The notes below the pieces were generated by a model that did not search any database, was not told where the DNA came from, and worked only from the letters and a program-made list of their open reading frames with translations. This document shows positions 1 through 8,129 of a DNA stretch of 64,000 bases, piece after piece. Source of the DNA: Pseudomonadota bacterium (GTDB lineage Bacteria > Pseudomonadota > Gammaproteobacteria > Ga0077536). A program made the translations under genes and the position numbers. The stretch's first letter is position 1, and each line of letters opens with the position of its first letter. The stretch is taken from assembly GCA_016719885.1 (NCBI GenBank), contig JADJYF010000026.1:372001-436000 (forward strand), read 5' to 3'.

Positions 1-2092
1 CTACTTCGAAGCCTACGTCAAGCGCGCCATCGACCTCGAACTCATGGACCCGCGCCTCGGCAACTACGATCTCAAGCGTCTCGGCGCGGCCTTGAAGCCC
101 GAGCGCGATTTCAACTTCACCTACCTCGGCCTGCAGACCCTCTACGACCGTTACTTTCTGCAGAGCCGCGGCACGCGCTTCGAACTGCCGCAGGCGTTCT
201 TCATGCGCGTCGCCATGGGCCTCGCCATCAACGAGATCGAGCCGGAAGAGTGGACCATCAAGTTCTACGACCTCTTGTCGTCCTTCGATTTCATGAGCTC
301 GACGCCGACGCTGTTCAACTCCGGCACGCTGCGTCCGCAGTTGTCGTCGTGCTACCTGACCACGGTGCCGGACGATTTGGAGGGCATCTTCAGCGCCATC
401 CGTGACGACGCCCTGCTGTCGAAATACGCCGGCGGCCTCGGCAACGACTGGACGCCGGTGCGCGGCATGGGCGCGCACATCAAGGGCACCAACGGCAAGT
501 CGCAGGGGGTGGTGCCGTTCCTCAAGGTCGCCAACGACACCGCGGTGGCCGTCAACCAGGGCGGCAAGCGCAAGGGCGCGATGTGCGCCTACCTCGAAAC
601 CTGGCACATGGACGTCGAGGAATTCCTCGAACTGCGCAAGAACACCGGCGACGATCGCCGCCGCACCCACGACATGAACACCGCGAACTGGGTGCCGGAC
701 CTGTTCATGAAGCGCGTCGTCGAAGACGGCCAGTGGACGCTGTTCTCGCCCGACGAAGTGCCGGATCTGCACGACGCCATCGGTCCCGAATTCGAGCGCA
801 AGTACACGCAGTACGAAGAAATGGCCGAGCGTGGCCAGGTCCGCAACGTCAAGCGTCTGCGCGCGGTGGACCTGTGGCGCAAGATGATCGCGATGCTGTA
901 CGAAACCGGCCATCCCTGGATCACGTTCAAGGATGCCTGCAACCTGCGCTCGCCGCAGCAGCACGTGGGCGTGGTGCACAGCTCCAACCTGTGCACCGAG
1001 ATCACGCTCAACACCCGCGCCGGCCAGGAGATCGCGGTGTGCAACCTGGGCTCGGTCAACCTTGCCCAGCACGTCACCGACGGCCAACTCGACGAAGCCA
1101 AGATCGCGCGCACCGTCAGCATCGCCATGCGCATGCTCGACAACGTCATCGACTACAACTACTACAGCGTGCCGACCGCGCGTGCCGCCAACCTGCGCCA
1201 TCGCCCAGTCGGTCTCGGCATCATGGGTTTCCAGGACTGCCTGTACCAGTTGCGCATCCCCTACGCCACCGAAGAAGCGGTGAAGTTCGCCGATCGCTCG
1301 ATGGAAGTGGTGAGCTACTACGCGATCAAGGCCTCGACCGATCTCGCCGCCGAGCGTGGCGTGTACGCGAGCTTCGACGGCTCGCTGTGGAGCAAGGGCA
1401 TCCTGCCCATCGACTCCATTCGCCTGCTCGAGGAAGGGCGCGGCGGCTACATCGACATGAACCACGACGCCAGCATGGAATGGGAAAGCCTGCGCGAGCG
1501 CGTGCGCAGCGTCGGCATGCGCAACTCCAACTGCATGGCGATCGCGCCGACCGCGACCATCTCCAACATCTGCGGCGTCAGCCAATCGGTGGAACCGGCC
1601 TACCAGAACCTGTTCGTCAAGGCCAACCTGTCGGGCGACTTCACCGTCATCAACATGTTCCTGGTCGACGACTTGAAACGCCGCAAGCTGTGGGACGAGG
1701 TGATGGTCAACGATCTGAAGTACTACGACGGCAGCGTCGCCCAGATCGATCGCATTCCGAACGAGTTGAAGGAACTGTACGCCACCGCCTTCGAAGTCGA
1801 TCCGCGCTGGCTGGTGGAAGCCGGTTCGCGTCGCCAGAAATGGCTGGACCAGGCGCAGTCCCTGAACCTGTACATGTCCGAGCCCAGCGGCGCCAAGCTC
1901 GACAACCTCTACAAGCTGGCGTGGGTGCGCGGTCTGAAAACGACCTACTACCTGCGCACGATGGGCGCCACGCACGTCGAGAAGAGCACCCTGGCCGACG
2001 GTCGCCTCAATGCCGTGCAGAAGATGCCGGTGGCCGAGGAAGGACCGAAGGTGTGTTCGATACTCGACCCCGATTGCGAAGCCTGCCAGTAA
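1..2092 (+). CDS. nrdA: Ribonucleoside-diphosphate reductase, large (alpha) subunit, 5' end cut by the window
   Basis: This is the catalytic subunit of class I ribonucleotide reductase, which reduces ribonucleoside diphosphates to deoxyribonucleotides in the cytoplasm together with NrdB. The frame is already open at base 2, so the true start and the N-terminal (ATP-cone) part lie upstream; about 696 residues are visible. The family's catalytic cysteines can be seen: SSCYLTT (codon at 350-352), NLCTEI with its glutamate (992-1000) and AVCNLGS (1040-1042). Near the end the paired tyrosines TTYYLRT of the radical path are present, and the C-terminus ends in the CEAC cysteine pair that exchanges electrons with thioredoxin or glutaredoxin. 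nrdB follows after 39 bases. This is ordinary housekeeping content with no sign of disruption. Confidence 0.97.
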   Translation, partial: YFEAYVKRAIDLELMDPRLGNYDLKRLGAALKPERDFNFTYLGLQTLYDRYFLQSRGTRFELPQAFFMRVAMGLAINEIEPEEWTIKFYDLLSSFDFMSSTPTLFNSGTLRPQLSSCYLTTVPDDLEGIFSAIRDDALLSKYAGGLGNDWTPVRGMGAHIKGTNGKSQGVVPFLKVANDTAVAVNQGGKRKGAMCAYLETWHMDVEEFLELRKNTGDDRRRTHDMNTANWVPDLFMKRVVEDGQWTLFSPDEVPDLHDAIGPEFERKYTQYEEMAERGQVRNVKRLRAVDLWRKMIAMLYETGHPWITFKDACNLRSPQQHVGVVHSSNLCTEITLNTRAGQEIAVCNLGSVNLAQHVTDGQLDEAKIARTVSIAMRMLDNVIDYNYYSVPTARAANLRHRPVGLGIMGFQDCLYQLRIPYATEEAVKFADRSMEVVSYYAIKASTDLAAERGVYASFDGSLWSKGILPIDSIRLLEEGRGGYIDMNHDASMEWESLRERVRSVGMRNSNCMAIAPTATISNICGVSQSVEPAYQNLFVKANLSGDFTVINMFLVDDLKRRKLWDEVMVNDLKYYDGSVAQIDRIPNELKELYATAFEVDPRWLVEAGSRRQKWLDQAQSLNLYMSEPSGAKLDNLYKLAWVRGLKTTYYLRTMGATHVEKSTLADGRLNAVQKMPVAEEGPKVCSILDPDCEACQ

Positions 2093-2131
2093 GCGCGGCA
2101 CGCACGACGAGACGCTTTGAGAGGATAGACG

Positions 2132-3427
2132 ATGTTGAATTGGGACGACCCGATAGCGAAGTTCAAGTCCGGCGCGAGCGCCCCGGCACCGGCGCCGACG
2201 CCCGTGGCGGTGGAACGCCATGCACGCGCGATGGCGGCCACCGAGGCGCTGGTCGAGATTGAACGCGAAGAAATGCGCCAGGAAGTACGCGTGGAAACGC
2301 GCGTCGAGCACGCCGTGATGCGCGCGGTCAGCGCACCGGCGCCGACGCCGGTCGAGCACGACGATGCCGATCACGGCGCCACCGGCCTGGAAGAAGTCGA
2401 ATTCGGCGCGCGCCGGCTGGCGGTCGACGACAAGAAGATGATCAACTGCCGGGCCGATCTCAACCAGCTCGTGCCCTTCAAGTACAAGTGGGCGTGGCAG
2501 AAATACCTGGATGGCTGCGCCAACCACTGGATGCCGCAGGAAATCAACATGAATGCGGACATCAGCCTGTGGAAGGACCCGGACGGTCTGACCGCCGATG
2601 AGCGCACCATCATCAAGCGCAACCTGGGATTTTTCTCGACCGCCGACTCGCTGGTCGCGAACAACCTGGTGCTGGCGGTGTATCGCCTCATCACCAACCC
2701 GGAATGCCGCCAGTACCTGCTGCGCCAGGCGTTCGAGGAAGCGCTGCACACCCACGCCTACCAGTACTGCATCGAGAGCCTCGGCCTCGACGAGGCGGAA
2801 GTGTTCAACATGTACCGCGAAGTGCCGGCCGTGCACAACAAGGCGGCGTGGGCGCTGCGCTTCACCCAGAGCCTGGGCGATCCGACCTTCAACACCGGCA
2901 CCATGGAAGCCGATCAGCGCCTGCTGCGCGATCTCATCGCCTTCTACGTGGTGTTCGAAGGGATCTTCTTCTACGTCGGCTTCGTGCAGATCCTGTCCAT
3001 GGGCCGCCGCAACAAGATGACCGGCGTCGCCGAGCAGTTCCAGTACATCCTGCGCGATGAATCGATGCACATGAATTTCGGCATCGACGTCATCAACCAG
3101 ATCAAGGTCGAGAATCCGCACCTGTGGACCGAGGCCTTCCAGAAGCAAATGATTGGCTTGATTCGCGAGGCGGTCGATCTGGAAATCGCCTACGCACACG
3201 ACACCATGCCGCGCGGCGTGCTCGGCCTCAACGCCAACATGTTCGAGGATTACCTGGGTTTCATCGCCAACCGGCGCTGCGCCCAGATCGGTTTGCCGGA
3301 GCAGTACCCGGGCGCCAGCAATCCGTTCCCGTGGATGAGCGAGGTCATCGACCTCAAGAAGGAAAAGAACTTTTTTGAAACTCGGGTCACCGAGTACCAG
3401 ACCGGCGGCGCTCTTAGCTGGGACTAA
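2132..3427 (+). CDS. nrdB: Ribonucleoside-diphosphate reductase, small (beta) subunit
   Basis: This is the radical-generating, di-iron subunit partnering NrdA (431 residues). The iron and radical site is visible as Glu203, His206 and Tyr210 in the spacing E-x2-H-x3-Y, so the radical tyrosine is kept and the protein is of the Tyr-radical type. The start at 2132 is preceded by a purine-rich GAGAGGATAG ribosome-binding site. The first 80 or so residues, rich in Ala, Pro, Glu and Arg and ahead of the conserved fold, look like a disordered extension that not all NrdB proteins carry. The gene is followed by a strong hairpin terminator at 3479-3514, and its stop overlaps the convergent kinase-like reading frame by four bases. 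Confidence 0.96.
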   Translation: MLNWDDPIAKFKSGASAPAPAPTPVAVERHARAMAATEALVEIEREEMRQEVRVETRVEHAVMRAVSAPAPTPVEHDDADHGATGLEEVEFGARRLAVDDKKMINCRADLNQLVPFKYKWAWQKYLDGCANHWMPQEINMNADISLWKDPDGLTADERTIIKRNLGFFSTADSLVANNLVLAVYRLITNPECRQYLLRQAFEEALHTHAYQYCIESLGLDEAEVFNMYREVPAVHNKAAWALRFTQSLGDPTFNTGTMEADQRLLRDLIAFYVVFEGIFFYVGFVQILSMGRRNKMTGVAEQFQYILRDESMHMNFGIDVINQIKVENPHLWTEAFQKQMIGLIREAVDLEIAYAHDTMPRGVLGLNANMFEDYLGFIANRRCAQIGLPEQYPGASNPFPWMSEVIDLKKEKNFFETRVTEYQTGGALSWD

Positions 3428-4200
3428 TTGGGCATTAGACCAGACCTCCTCGCATGGGAGCTAAGATGCGCTGCATTCGCTGGTGAGGCTGGCAACAGCC
3501 TCACCAGCCTTTTTAATCCTCTCGCTTGCCCACCCCTTCGTCGCGCCGCCGCGCGATTGCCGTTCACACCCGTTCGATGCCTGCCCCCGGCAACTGCGCC
3601 CTGCTGACGCCGCGCGATGAATTGCTGAAAGCAATGCTTGCTGGTCACGCGTAGCGCTACGCTACCGGCGGCGAGCAGCGTCGAGAAATAATCGTCGACC
3701 ACGCCTTGTGCGGCGAGGCCGGCGTTCGCGGCGGCGTGCAAGGCAGAAGGCGCCAGGGACTTCACCAGCAGCAAGGCCTGCGCGTCCAGGCGCCGCGCCA
3801 GCCACAGCGCGATGCTGTCGGACGTCACCGCCCACGACATCGGCAGCTCGGTGGGCGCGAAATCCGGCGGCGGCACCCACAGGCAATCGCCCTCGGGCAA
3901 TGACGCCGGCGCCTGGTCGCCGGACGGCGTCGACCACAGCGCCAGCCCGGGCGCCAGCGCCTGCAGCACGCGCGCATTGAGGCGCATGGTGTCGAGCGCG
4001 AGTTCATGCGCCACGCGGTCGTCGAAGTGCCAGCGGGCCTGCAGCGTGCGCACCTCGTCGGCCAGCGCGCCGCCGCCCGTCACCACCACGCAGCGTACCT
4101 GCGGCGACGGCGCGCTACACGCCGCGAGCCAGTCGCGGAGTTCGTCGGCGGCGAGCAACGCGCCGCCGAGCTTAATCACCCATGTATTGAACGGCGGCAT
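3424..4200 (-). CDS. Amino-acid-kinase-family protein of H4MPT/methylofuran synthesis (MfnE-like); C-terminus probably frameshifted
   Basis: The N-terminal 190 or so residues have the amino-acid-kinase fold signature: VIKLGGALL at the start, VVTGGGALADEVR, and a later VTSDSIALWLARRL segment. In methanogens a member of this fold, MfnE, phosphorylates an aminomethylfuran intermediate of methanofuran. In methylotrophs related kinases sit in H4MPT clusters, so a role in making the Fhc carrier is likely but inferred. The start overlaps the end of pabB by 29 bases; a GTG at 4179 would give an 8-base overlap instead. The last 60 or so residues are Arg-rich, unlike a kinase, and run through the nrdB terminator. 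Reading one base later near 3580 gives a short ending (AQLPGAGIERV) with a stop at 3564-3566, so a single extra base is suspected. Confidence 0.7.
   Translation of the reverse strand: MPPFNTWVIKLGGALLAADELRDWLAACSAPSPQVRCVVVTGGGALADEVRTLQARWHFDDRVAHELALDTMRLNARVLQALAPGLALWSTPSGDQAPASLPEGDCLWVPPPDFAPTELPMSWAVTSDSIALWLARRLDAQALLLVKSLAPSALHAAANAGLAAQGVVDDYFSTLLAAGSVALRVTSKHCFQQFIARRQQGAVAGGRHRTGVNGNRAAARRRGGQARGLKRLVRLLPASPANAAHLSSHARRSGLMPN
3479..3514 (+). terminator. Intrinsic terminator of nrdAB
   Basis: A perfect 13-bp stem (3479-3491 with 3496-3508) closes a GCAA tetraloop and is followed by C and five T residues on the plus strand. It begins 51 bases after the nrdB stop. It lies inside the C-terminal tail of the convergent kinase-like reading frame, which suggests that this tail is not natural. 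Confidence 0.9.
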
Positions 4201-5569
4201 CGGCGAATACGTTGAGCAGCGCGGCGGCCTTGTCCAGGCTCTCCTGGTATTCGGCCTCGAGTTCGGAATCCATCACGATGCCGCCGCCCGCCCAGCAGTA
4301 CAGGCGTTCGTTCTGGTAGAGCAAGGTACGGATGGCGATGTTGGTGTCCATCTGCCCGTCCTGCGACAGGTAGCCGATGGCGCCGCAATAGATGCCACGA
4401 CGCGTCGCTTCCAGCTCTTCGATGATCTGCATGGCGCGCAGTTTCGGCGCGCCGGTAATCGAACCGCCGGGAAAGCAGCCGCGCAGCGCCTGCAAGGCGT
4501 CGACATCGGCGCGCAGTTCGCCACGCACGCGGCTGACCAGGTGATGCACGCGCGCATAGGATTCCACCGCGCACAGTGTCGGCACCGTCACGCTGCCGAC
4601 CGCACAGGTCTTGCCGAGGTCGTTGCGCAGGAGATCGACGATCATGACGTTCTCGGCACGGTCCTTGGCGCTGGCCGCGAGTTCGGCGGCCAAGGCCTGG
4701 TCGCGAGCCCGATCGGCGGCGCGCGGCCGCGTGCCCTTGATCGGACGCGTCTCGATCGTGCGGCCACGCACCTCGATGAAACGCTCGGGCGAGGAACTGA
4801 GCAGCGCCGCTTCGGGCAGACGCAGGAAGGCGGCGAAAGGCGCGGGGTTCAGGCGTCGCAGCCGCAAATACGCATCGAAGGGATCGCCGGCCGCGCGCGC
4901 CGAGAAGCGCTGGGTGTAGTTCACCTGGTAGCAATCGCCGTCGGCGAGATAGCGCTTGATGCGCGCGAAGGCCGACGCGTATTCGGCGAAACCGAGATCG
5001 GGCGCGACCGCCGAGGTGACCACGAAGCGCGGCGCCAGCACCGGCGGCGTGAGCGTGCGCGGTATCGCGACCAGCGCCAGCGCCTCGGCCACGGCCTGCG
5101 AGGACAGGCCGCGATGCACGAACCACGCGCGCTGTTGCTGGTGGTCGACCACCAGCGCACGGTCATGGATGCCGACCGCCATTTCCGGCAGGTCGATGTC
5201 GCGCGCGGCGGTGGCGGGCAAGCTTTCCCAGCGGCGCGCCAGGTCGTAGCTGAAGGCGCCGATGGCGCCGCCGCAGAACGGCAGGTCGAAGCCGTCCACG
5301 CTCGGCCCAAGGTGGGCGCGCAGGAGCGCGAATGGATCCTCATCGCTGTGCCGCCCGACACCGTCCTGCTCAATCAGCGTCGTCGCGCCGCGCGTGCGCA
5401 GACGCACCGGCGGGTCCCAGGCGACGATGTCGTAACGGCCGCTGCCCGGCGCGAAACGGCAGCTGTCGAGGAATGAGAACCACGGCCGTGACGCGAGACG
5501 CTGCACGCGCACGGCCGTGTCCGGCCAATATTCGAGCTCGACGCGCGCGGGCTGCGTAAGGTTCTTCAT
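4172..5569 (-). CDS. pabB: Aminodeoxychorismate synthase component I (PabB)
   Basis: This enzyme turns chorismate plus ammonia into aminodeoxychorismate, the precursor of p-aminobenzoate, which is needed for folate and for the RFAP step of H4MPT synthesis. The 465-residue protein belongs to the TrpE/PabB/MenF chorismate-binding family. The motif PIKGTRPR at residues 276-283 carries Lys278, typical of PabB; TrpE has Ala there. Downstream are the conserved DLLRNDLG, PGGSITGAPK and AGGGIV segments. The ATG at 5569 was chosen over longer in-frame starts because it overlaps the stop of the mfnF-like gene as ATGA. Its position in the C1 cofactor cluster, rather than beside folate or tryptophan genes, suggests a supply role dedicated to H4MPT. 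Confidence 0.92.
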   Translation of the reverse strand: MKNLTQPARVELEYWPDTAVRVQRLASRPWFSFLDSCRFAPGSGRYDIVAWDPPVRLRTRGATTLIEQDGVGRHSDEDPFALLRAHLGPSVDGFDLPFCGGAIGAFSYDLARRWESLPATAARDIDLPEMAVGIHDRALVVDHQQQRAWFVHRGLSSQAVAEALALVAIPRTLTPPVLAPRFVVTSAVAPDLGFAEYASAFARIKRYLADGDCYQVNYTQRFSARAAGDPFDAYLRLRRLNPAPFAAFLRLPEAALLSSSPERFIEVRGRTIETRPIKGTRPRAADRARDQALAAELAASAKDRAENVMIVDLLRNDLGKTCAVGSVTVPTLCAVESYARVHHLVSRVRGELRADVDALQALRGCFPGGSITGAPKLRAMQIIEELEATRRGIYCGAIGYLSQDGQMDTNIAIRTLLYQNERLYCWAGGGIVMDSELEAEYQESLDKAAALLNVFADAAVQYMGD

Positions 5570-6615
5570 CGCGCGAGCCACAGGAGTCTCGCCACCGCCA
5601 CGGCCGGCGCCGCCAGCGCGATGTCCGAGGCCAACGACGCATCGGCGTCCAGCAGCGAGGCGAAGGACCGGTAGGGCCGCTCTTGCCGGGCTGCGATGCG
5701 GGCGGCCAGCATTGCGCCGGCACCGGCGCCAATGACGGGCAAGCCACGGCCCGCCTCGGCGGCGCGCCCTGTTTGCAGCGCCAGCGCATCCTCGATGTCG
5801 CGCGCCTGGCAACGGGCGAGATGGGTCGCCACGGCGTCGATATCGTCAATGCTTGCGTCGACACCGAGGTCGCGTCCCAACATGCGCGCAATGCGACGCG
5901 CGCTCGATGGCTTGTCCTTGGCGCGGCCGTCGGCCGTCGCCATCTGGTCGTGTCGTTCGTCCAGGCATCCGAGCACCCGGTAGACATCGGCCATGGTCGC
6001 GAAGTACTCGGCGGCCACGGTCTGCCACGCGCCGCGCACCGGCACGCGCCGCGCGACGGCCATCAAGGGCGTGCGCACCACCCCGGTATACAGCAGTTCA
6101 CCGCTGACCAGACGCGCGGCATCGTCGCGTCCCGTGCAGCGCACCTTGCCGTTCTCGATGAGGATGACGTCGGTGGTGGTGCTGCCGATGTCGAGCAGCA
6201 CGCCGGCCTCGACGCCGCGTGCCGCGAGCTGGGCGGTGGCGAGCCAGTTGGCCGACGCCACCGCGGCGCCGGCTGCGATCGCCTGGCTGACGCTCAGCCA
6301 GCCCTGCTCGCCGGCGTAGACCTGTACGGCCGCGCGTGGCCCGAGCGCCGCGCCCAGGCATTCGAGGATGGCGCGCACACCGCTGGCGCGATCGGGAAAC
6401 ACATCGCACAACTCGCCGGTCATGGTCATGCCATGCACCGCTGACGAAGCAAGCGCACCGACACCAAGCGCGGCGCAGGCCTCTTCCAGTCGCGCCACGC
6501 CCTGCCACAGCGGACACGCCACCTGGCGCACGTCGCGCAGCCGCCCGCTGGCGTCGAGGCGCGCTAATTTCAGGTGGGCGCCGCCGATGTCCCAGCCAAA
6601 AAACTCGCCCGTCAT
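5566..6615 (-). CDS. Hydantoinase/oxoprolinase-like protein of methanofuran-type cofactor synthesis (MfnF-like)
   Basis: This 349-residue protein has an actin-like ATPase start (GWDIGGAHLKLARLD) and a second nucleotide-binding segment (LLDIGSTTTDVILIENG). These are features of the small hydantoinase-A-like family present in H4MPT clusters. The archaeal member MfnF couples the aminomethylfuran unit to the tyramine-glutamate unit of methanofuran, so the same reaction for methylofuran is the best inference. It is first in a minus-strand trio with pabB and the kinase-like gene, with a 4-base overlap to pabB. It is divergent from the HisA-like gene, the 90 bases between them presumably holding both promoters. 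Confidence 0.82.
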   Translation of the reverse strand: MTGEFFGWDIGGAHLKLARLDASGRLRDVRQVACPLWQGVARLEEACAALGVGALASSAVHGMTMTGELCDVFPDRASGVRAILECLGAALGPRAAVQVYAGEQGWLSVSQAIAAGAAVASANWLATAQLAARGVEAGVLLDIGSTTTDVILIENGKVRCTGRDDAARLVSGELLYTGVVRTPLMAVARRVPVRGAWQTVAAEYFATMADVYRVLGCLDERHDQMATADGRAKDKPSSARRIARMLGRDLGVDASIDDIDAVATHLARCQARDIEDALALQTGRAAEAGRGLPVIGAGAGAMLAARIAARQERPYRSFASLLDADASLASDIALAAPAVAVARLLWLAR

Positions 6616-6705
6616 GCCATGCTCGTCACGTACGGCGCGCGCGGCATGCCAGCGATGCCTGCGTTACCATGCGCCGCGCACAACCTTGGCTTGTCACTCA
6701 TTCGC

Positions 6706-7401
6706 ATGGACATCATTCCTGTCATCGATCTCAAGGGCGGCGTGGTGGTGCACGCACGGCGCGGCGACCGCGGCAATTATCGCCCGCTGGTGACGCCGTT
6801 GGCGAACAGCGCCGAGCCACGCGCGGTGGTCGACGGCATCCTCGCCCATGGCGATTTCTCCCAGCTCTACATCGCCGATCTCGACGCCATCGGCGGCGGC
6901 GCGCCGCACCTCGCCATCATTCACGCGCTGGCCCTGCGCCACCCTCGCCTGCGCCTGTGGCTGGACTCGGGGTTACGCACACCGACGCAGTACACGGCCT
7001 TGCCGGCCTTGCCGAACATCGACGTGGTGCTGGGCAGTGAATCGCTGCCCGGCATCGAGGACTACCACGCCCTGTGCGACCTGGTGCCGGCCACGCGCCG
7101 CGTGCTGTCGCTCGACAGCTCCGCGCAAGGTGACCCCTTGGGTTGCGCTGCGCTGTTCGATGACGCGGCACTGTGGCCCACGCGCCTCATCCACATGACG
7201 CTCGCGCGCGTCGGCAGCGGTGGCGGGCCGGACTTCGAGGGGCTTGCCGCGCTGCGCGCGCGTGCGCCGCATTGCGCGCTGTACGCGGCCGGTGGCGTAC
7301 GCGACGACGCCGACCTTCGCGCACTCGCCGCGCAGGGCGTGGCCGGGGCATTGGTGGCGACCGCCTTGCATGAAGGCCGCATATCGACGGCGACGGTATG
7401 A
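6706..7401 (+). CDS. HisA-like TIM-barrel protein of the H4MPT cluster
   Basis: This 231-residue protein resembles the histidine-pathway isomerase HisA. Its start, MDIIPVIDLKGG, carries the Asp8 that acts as catalytic acid/base in HisA. A C-terminal AAGGVRDDADL segment matches one phosphate-binding loop of the barrel. HisA-like paralogs of this sort are found beside methanofuran/H4MPT genes in methylotrophs and archaea, and their reaction is not something I can state. The context (mfnF-like and fae neighbours, no his genes) argues against a histidine role. The ATG at 6706 was chosen because the longer frame starting at 6574 overlaps mfnF and adds an unrelated N-terminus. Confidence 0.75.
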   Translation: MDIIPVIDLKGGVVVHARRGDRGNYRPLVTPLANSAEPRAVVDGILAHGDFSQLYIADLDAIGGGAPHLAIIHALALRHPRLRLWLDSGLRTPTQYTALPALPNIDVVLGSESLPGIEDYHALCDLVPATRRVLSLDSSAQGDPLGCAALFDDAALWPTRLIHMTLARVGSGGGPDFEGLAALRARAPHCALYAAGGVRDDADLRALAAQGVAGALVATALHEGRISTATV

Positions 7402-7411
7402 GCGCGACACC

Positions 7412-7440
7412 AAAAAAAACGCCCCGCATGGGCGGGGCGT
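7412..7440 (-). terminator. Intrinsic terminator of the fae transcript
   Basis: Read on the minus strand, a 9-bp GC-rich stem (7432-7440 with 7419-7427) is followed by a run of eight T residues (7412-7419 on the complement). It lies 43 bases after the fae stop and between convergent genes. A second GC-rich hairpin without a T run (about 7445-7462) lies between it and fae. Confidence 0.85.
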
Positions 7441-7482
7441 CTCGCGGCGGCTGATGCCGCCGCTCGCATCGGGCAGTGTGCC

Positions 7483-7995
7483 TTAGCTGTGGGCCTGGAA
7501 CGGATGATCCACCGAGCCCTTCTTGGCGACCACTTCCGAAGCCTTCGGCGAACGCGCGATGGCGCGCTGGATCGACTGCTTGGTGGCCTGGTAGTTGTAG
7601 TCCTGGATCTTGGCGTTGTCTTCCGCCAGCCAGTGAATGAACACGCCCACGCAGATGAAGATGTCATCGGCTTCGGCGGCCGGGATGGTGCCATCCTCGA
7701 CGCTGTCGGCAACGGCCATGGCCACACCGCGCTGCGCCGGGCCGAACATCTGCACGGCCTGCTTGGAACCCTTGATGGTCACCTTGTTGAACATCACGGT
7801 GTTCGGCTTGCACGCCAGGTTGGGTGCAACCACCGCCAGCAGGCTGCTGAAGCCGTCCTTGTTGTTGGTGATGCAATTACAGAAAGCGGCTTCCGCGGCG
7901 CTGCCGCGCGGCCCCATGATCAAATCGATGTGGGCGACTTCATTGCCATCGCCGACCAAGGATTCGCCTACCAGAACACGATCTACCACTGCCAT
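7483..7995 (-). CDS. fae: Formaldehyde-activating enzyme (Fae)
   Basis: Fae condenses formaldehyde with H4MPT to methylene-H4MPT, the entry step of the pathway, in the cytoplasm. The 170-residue product matches the usual length and shows the family signature VDRVLVGESLVGDGNEVAHID with the proposed catalytic His22. Later blocks are VVAPNL, MFNKVTIK, QMFGPAQ, AVADSVEDGTIP and CVGVFIHW. The ATG at 7995 is preceded by AGAAGGAGAA, a strong ribosome-binding site, and matches the family start; an in-frame ATG at 8064 would add a non-homologous N-terminus. It is last in the mptG-to-fae series and has its own terminator. Fae is usually abundant, and the strong translation signal fits that. Confidence 0.97.
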   Translation of the reverse strand: MAVVDRVLVGESLVGDGNEVAHIDLIMGPRGSAAEAAFCNCITNNKDGFSSLLAVVAPNLACKPNTVMFNKVTIKGSKQAVQMFGPAQRGVAMAVADSVEDGTIPAAEADDIFICVGVFIHWLAEDNAKIQDYNYQATKQSIQRAIARSPKASEVVAKKGSVDHPFQAHS

Positions 7996-8129
7996 GCCTT
8001 GTTCTCCTTCTAATGCTGCTGAGTGTGCAGTCTGAGTTGTGAAGAGTGCTTTGAAAATCGACATTGCGCCAACCCCTCGTCAGCGTTCGTATACGCGTGC
8101 GGCTTAGGAATCGGCACGCGCCCGCTTTG

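Noticed and set aside
583..2262. Long open frame (559 codons) on the plus strand overlapping nrdA
   Set aside because: It is an out-of-frame shadow of nrdA in GC-rich DNA; Arg/Pro/His-rich translation without any motif.
7483..8064. Longer fae starting at the ATG at 8064
   Set aside because: It adds 23 residues with no family match, while the ATG at 7995 has a strong ribosome-binding site and the canonical Fae start.
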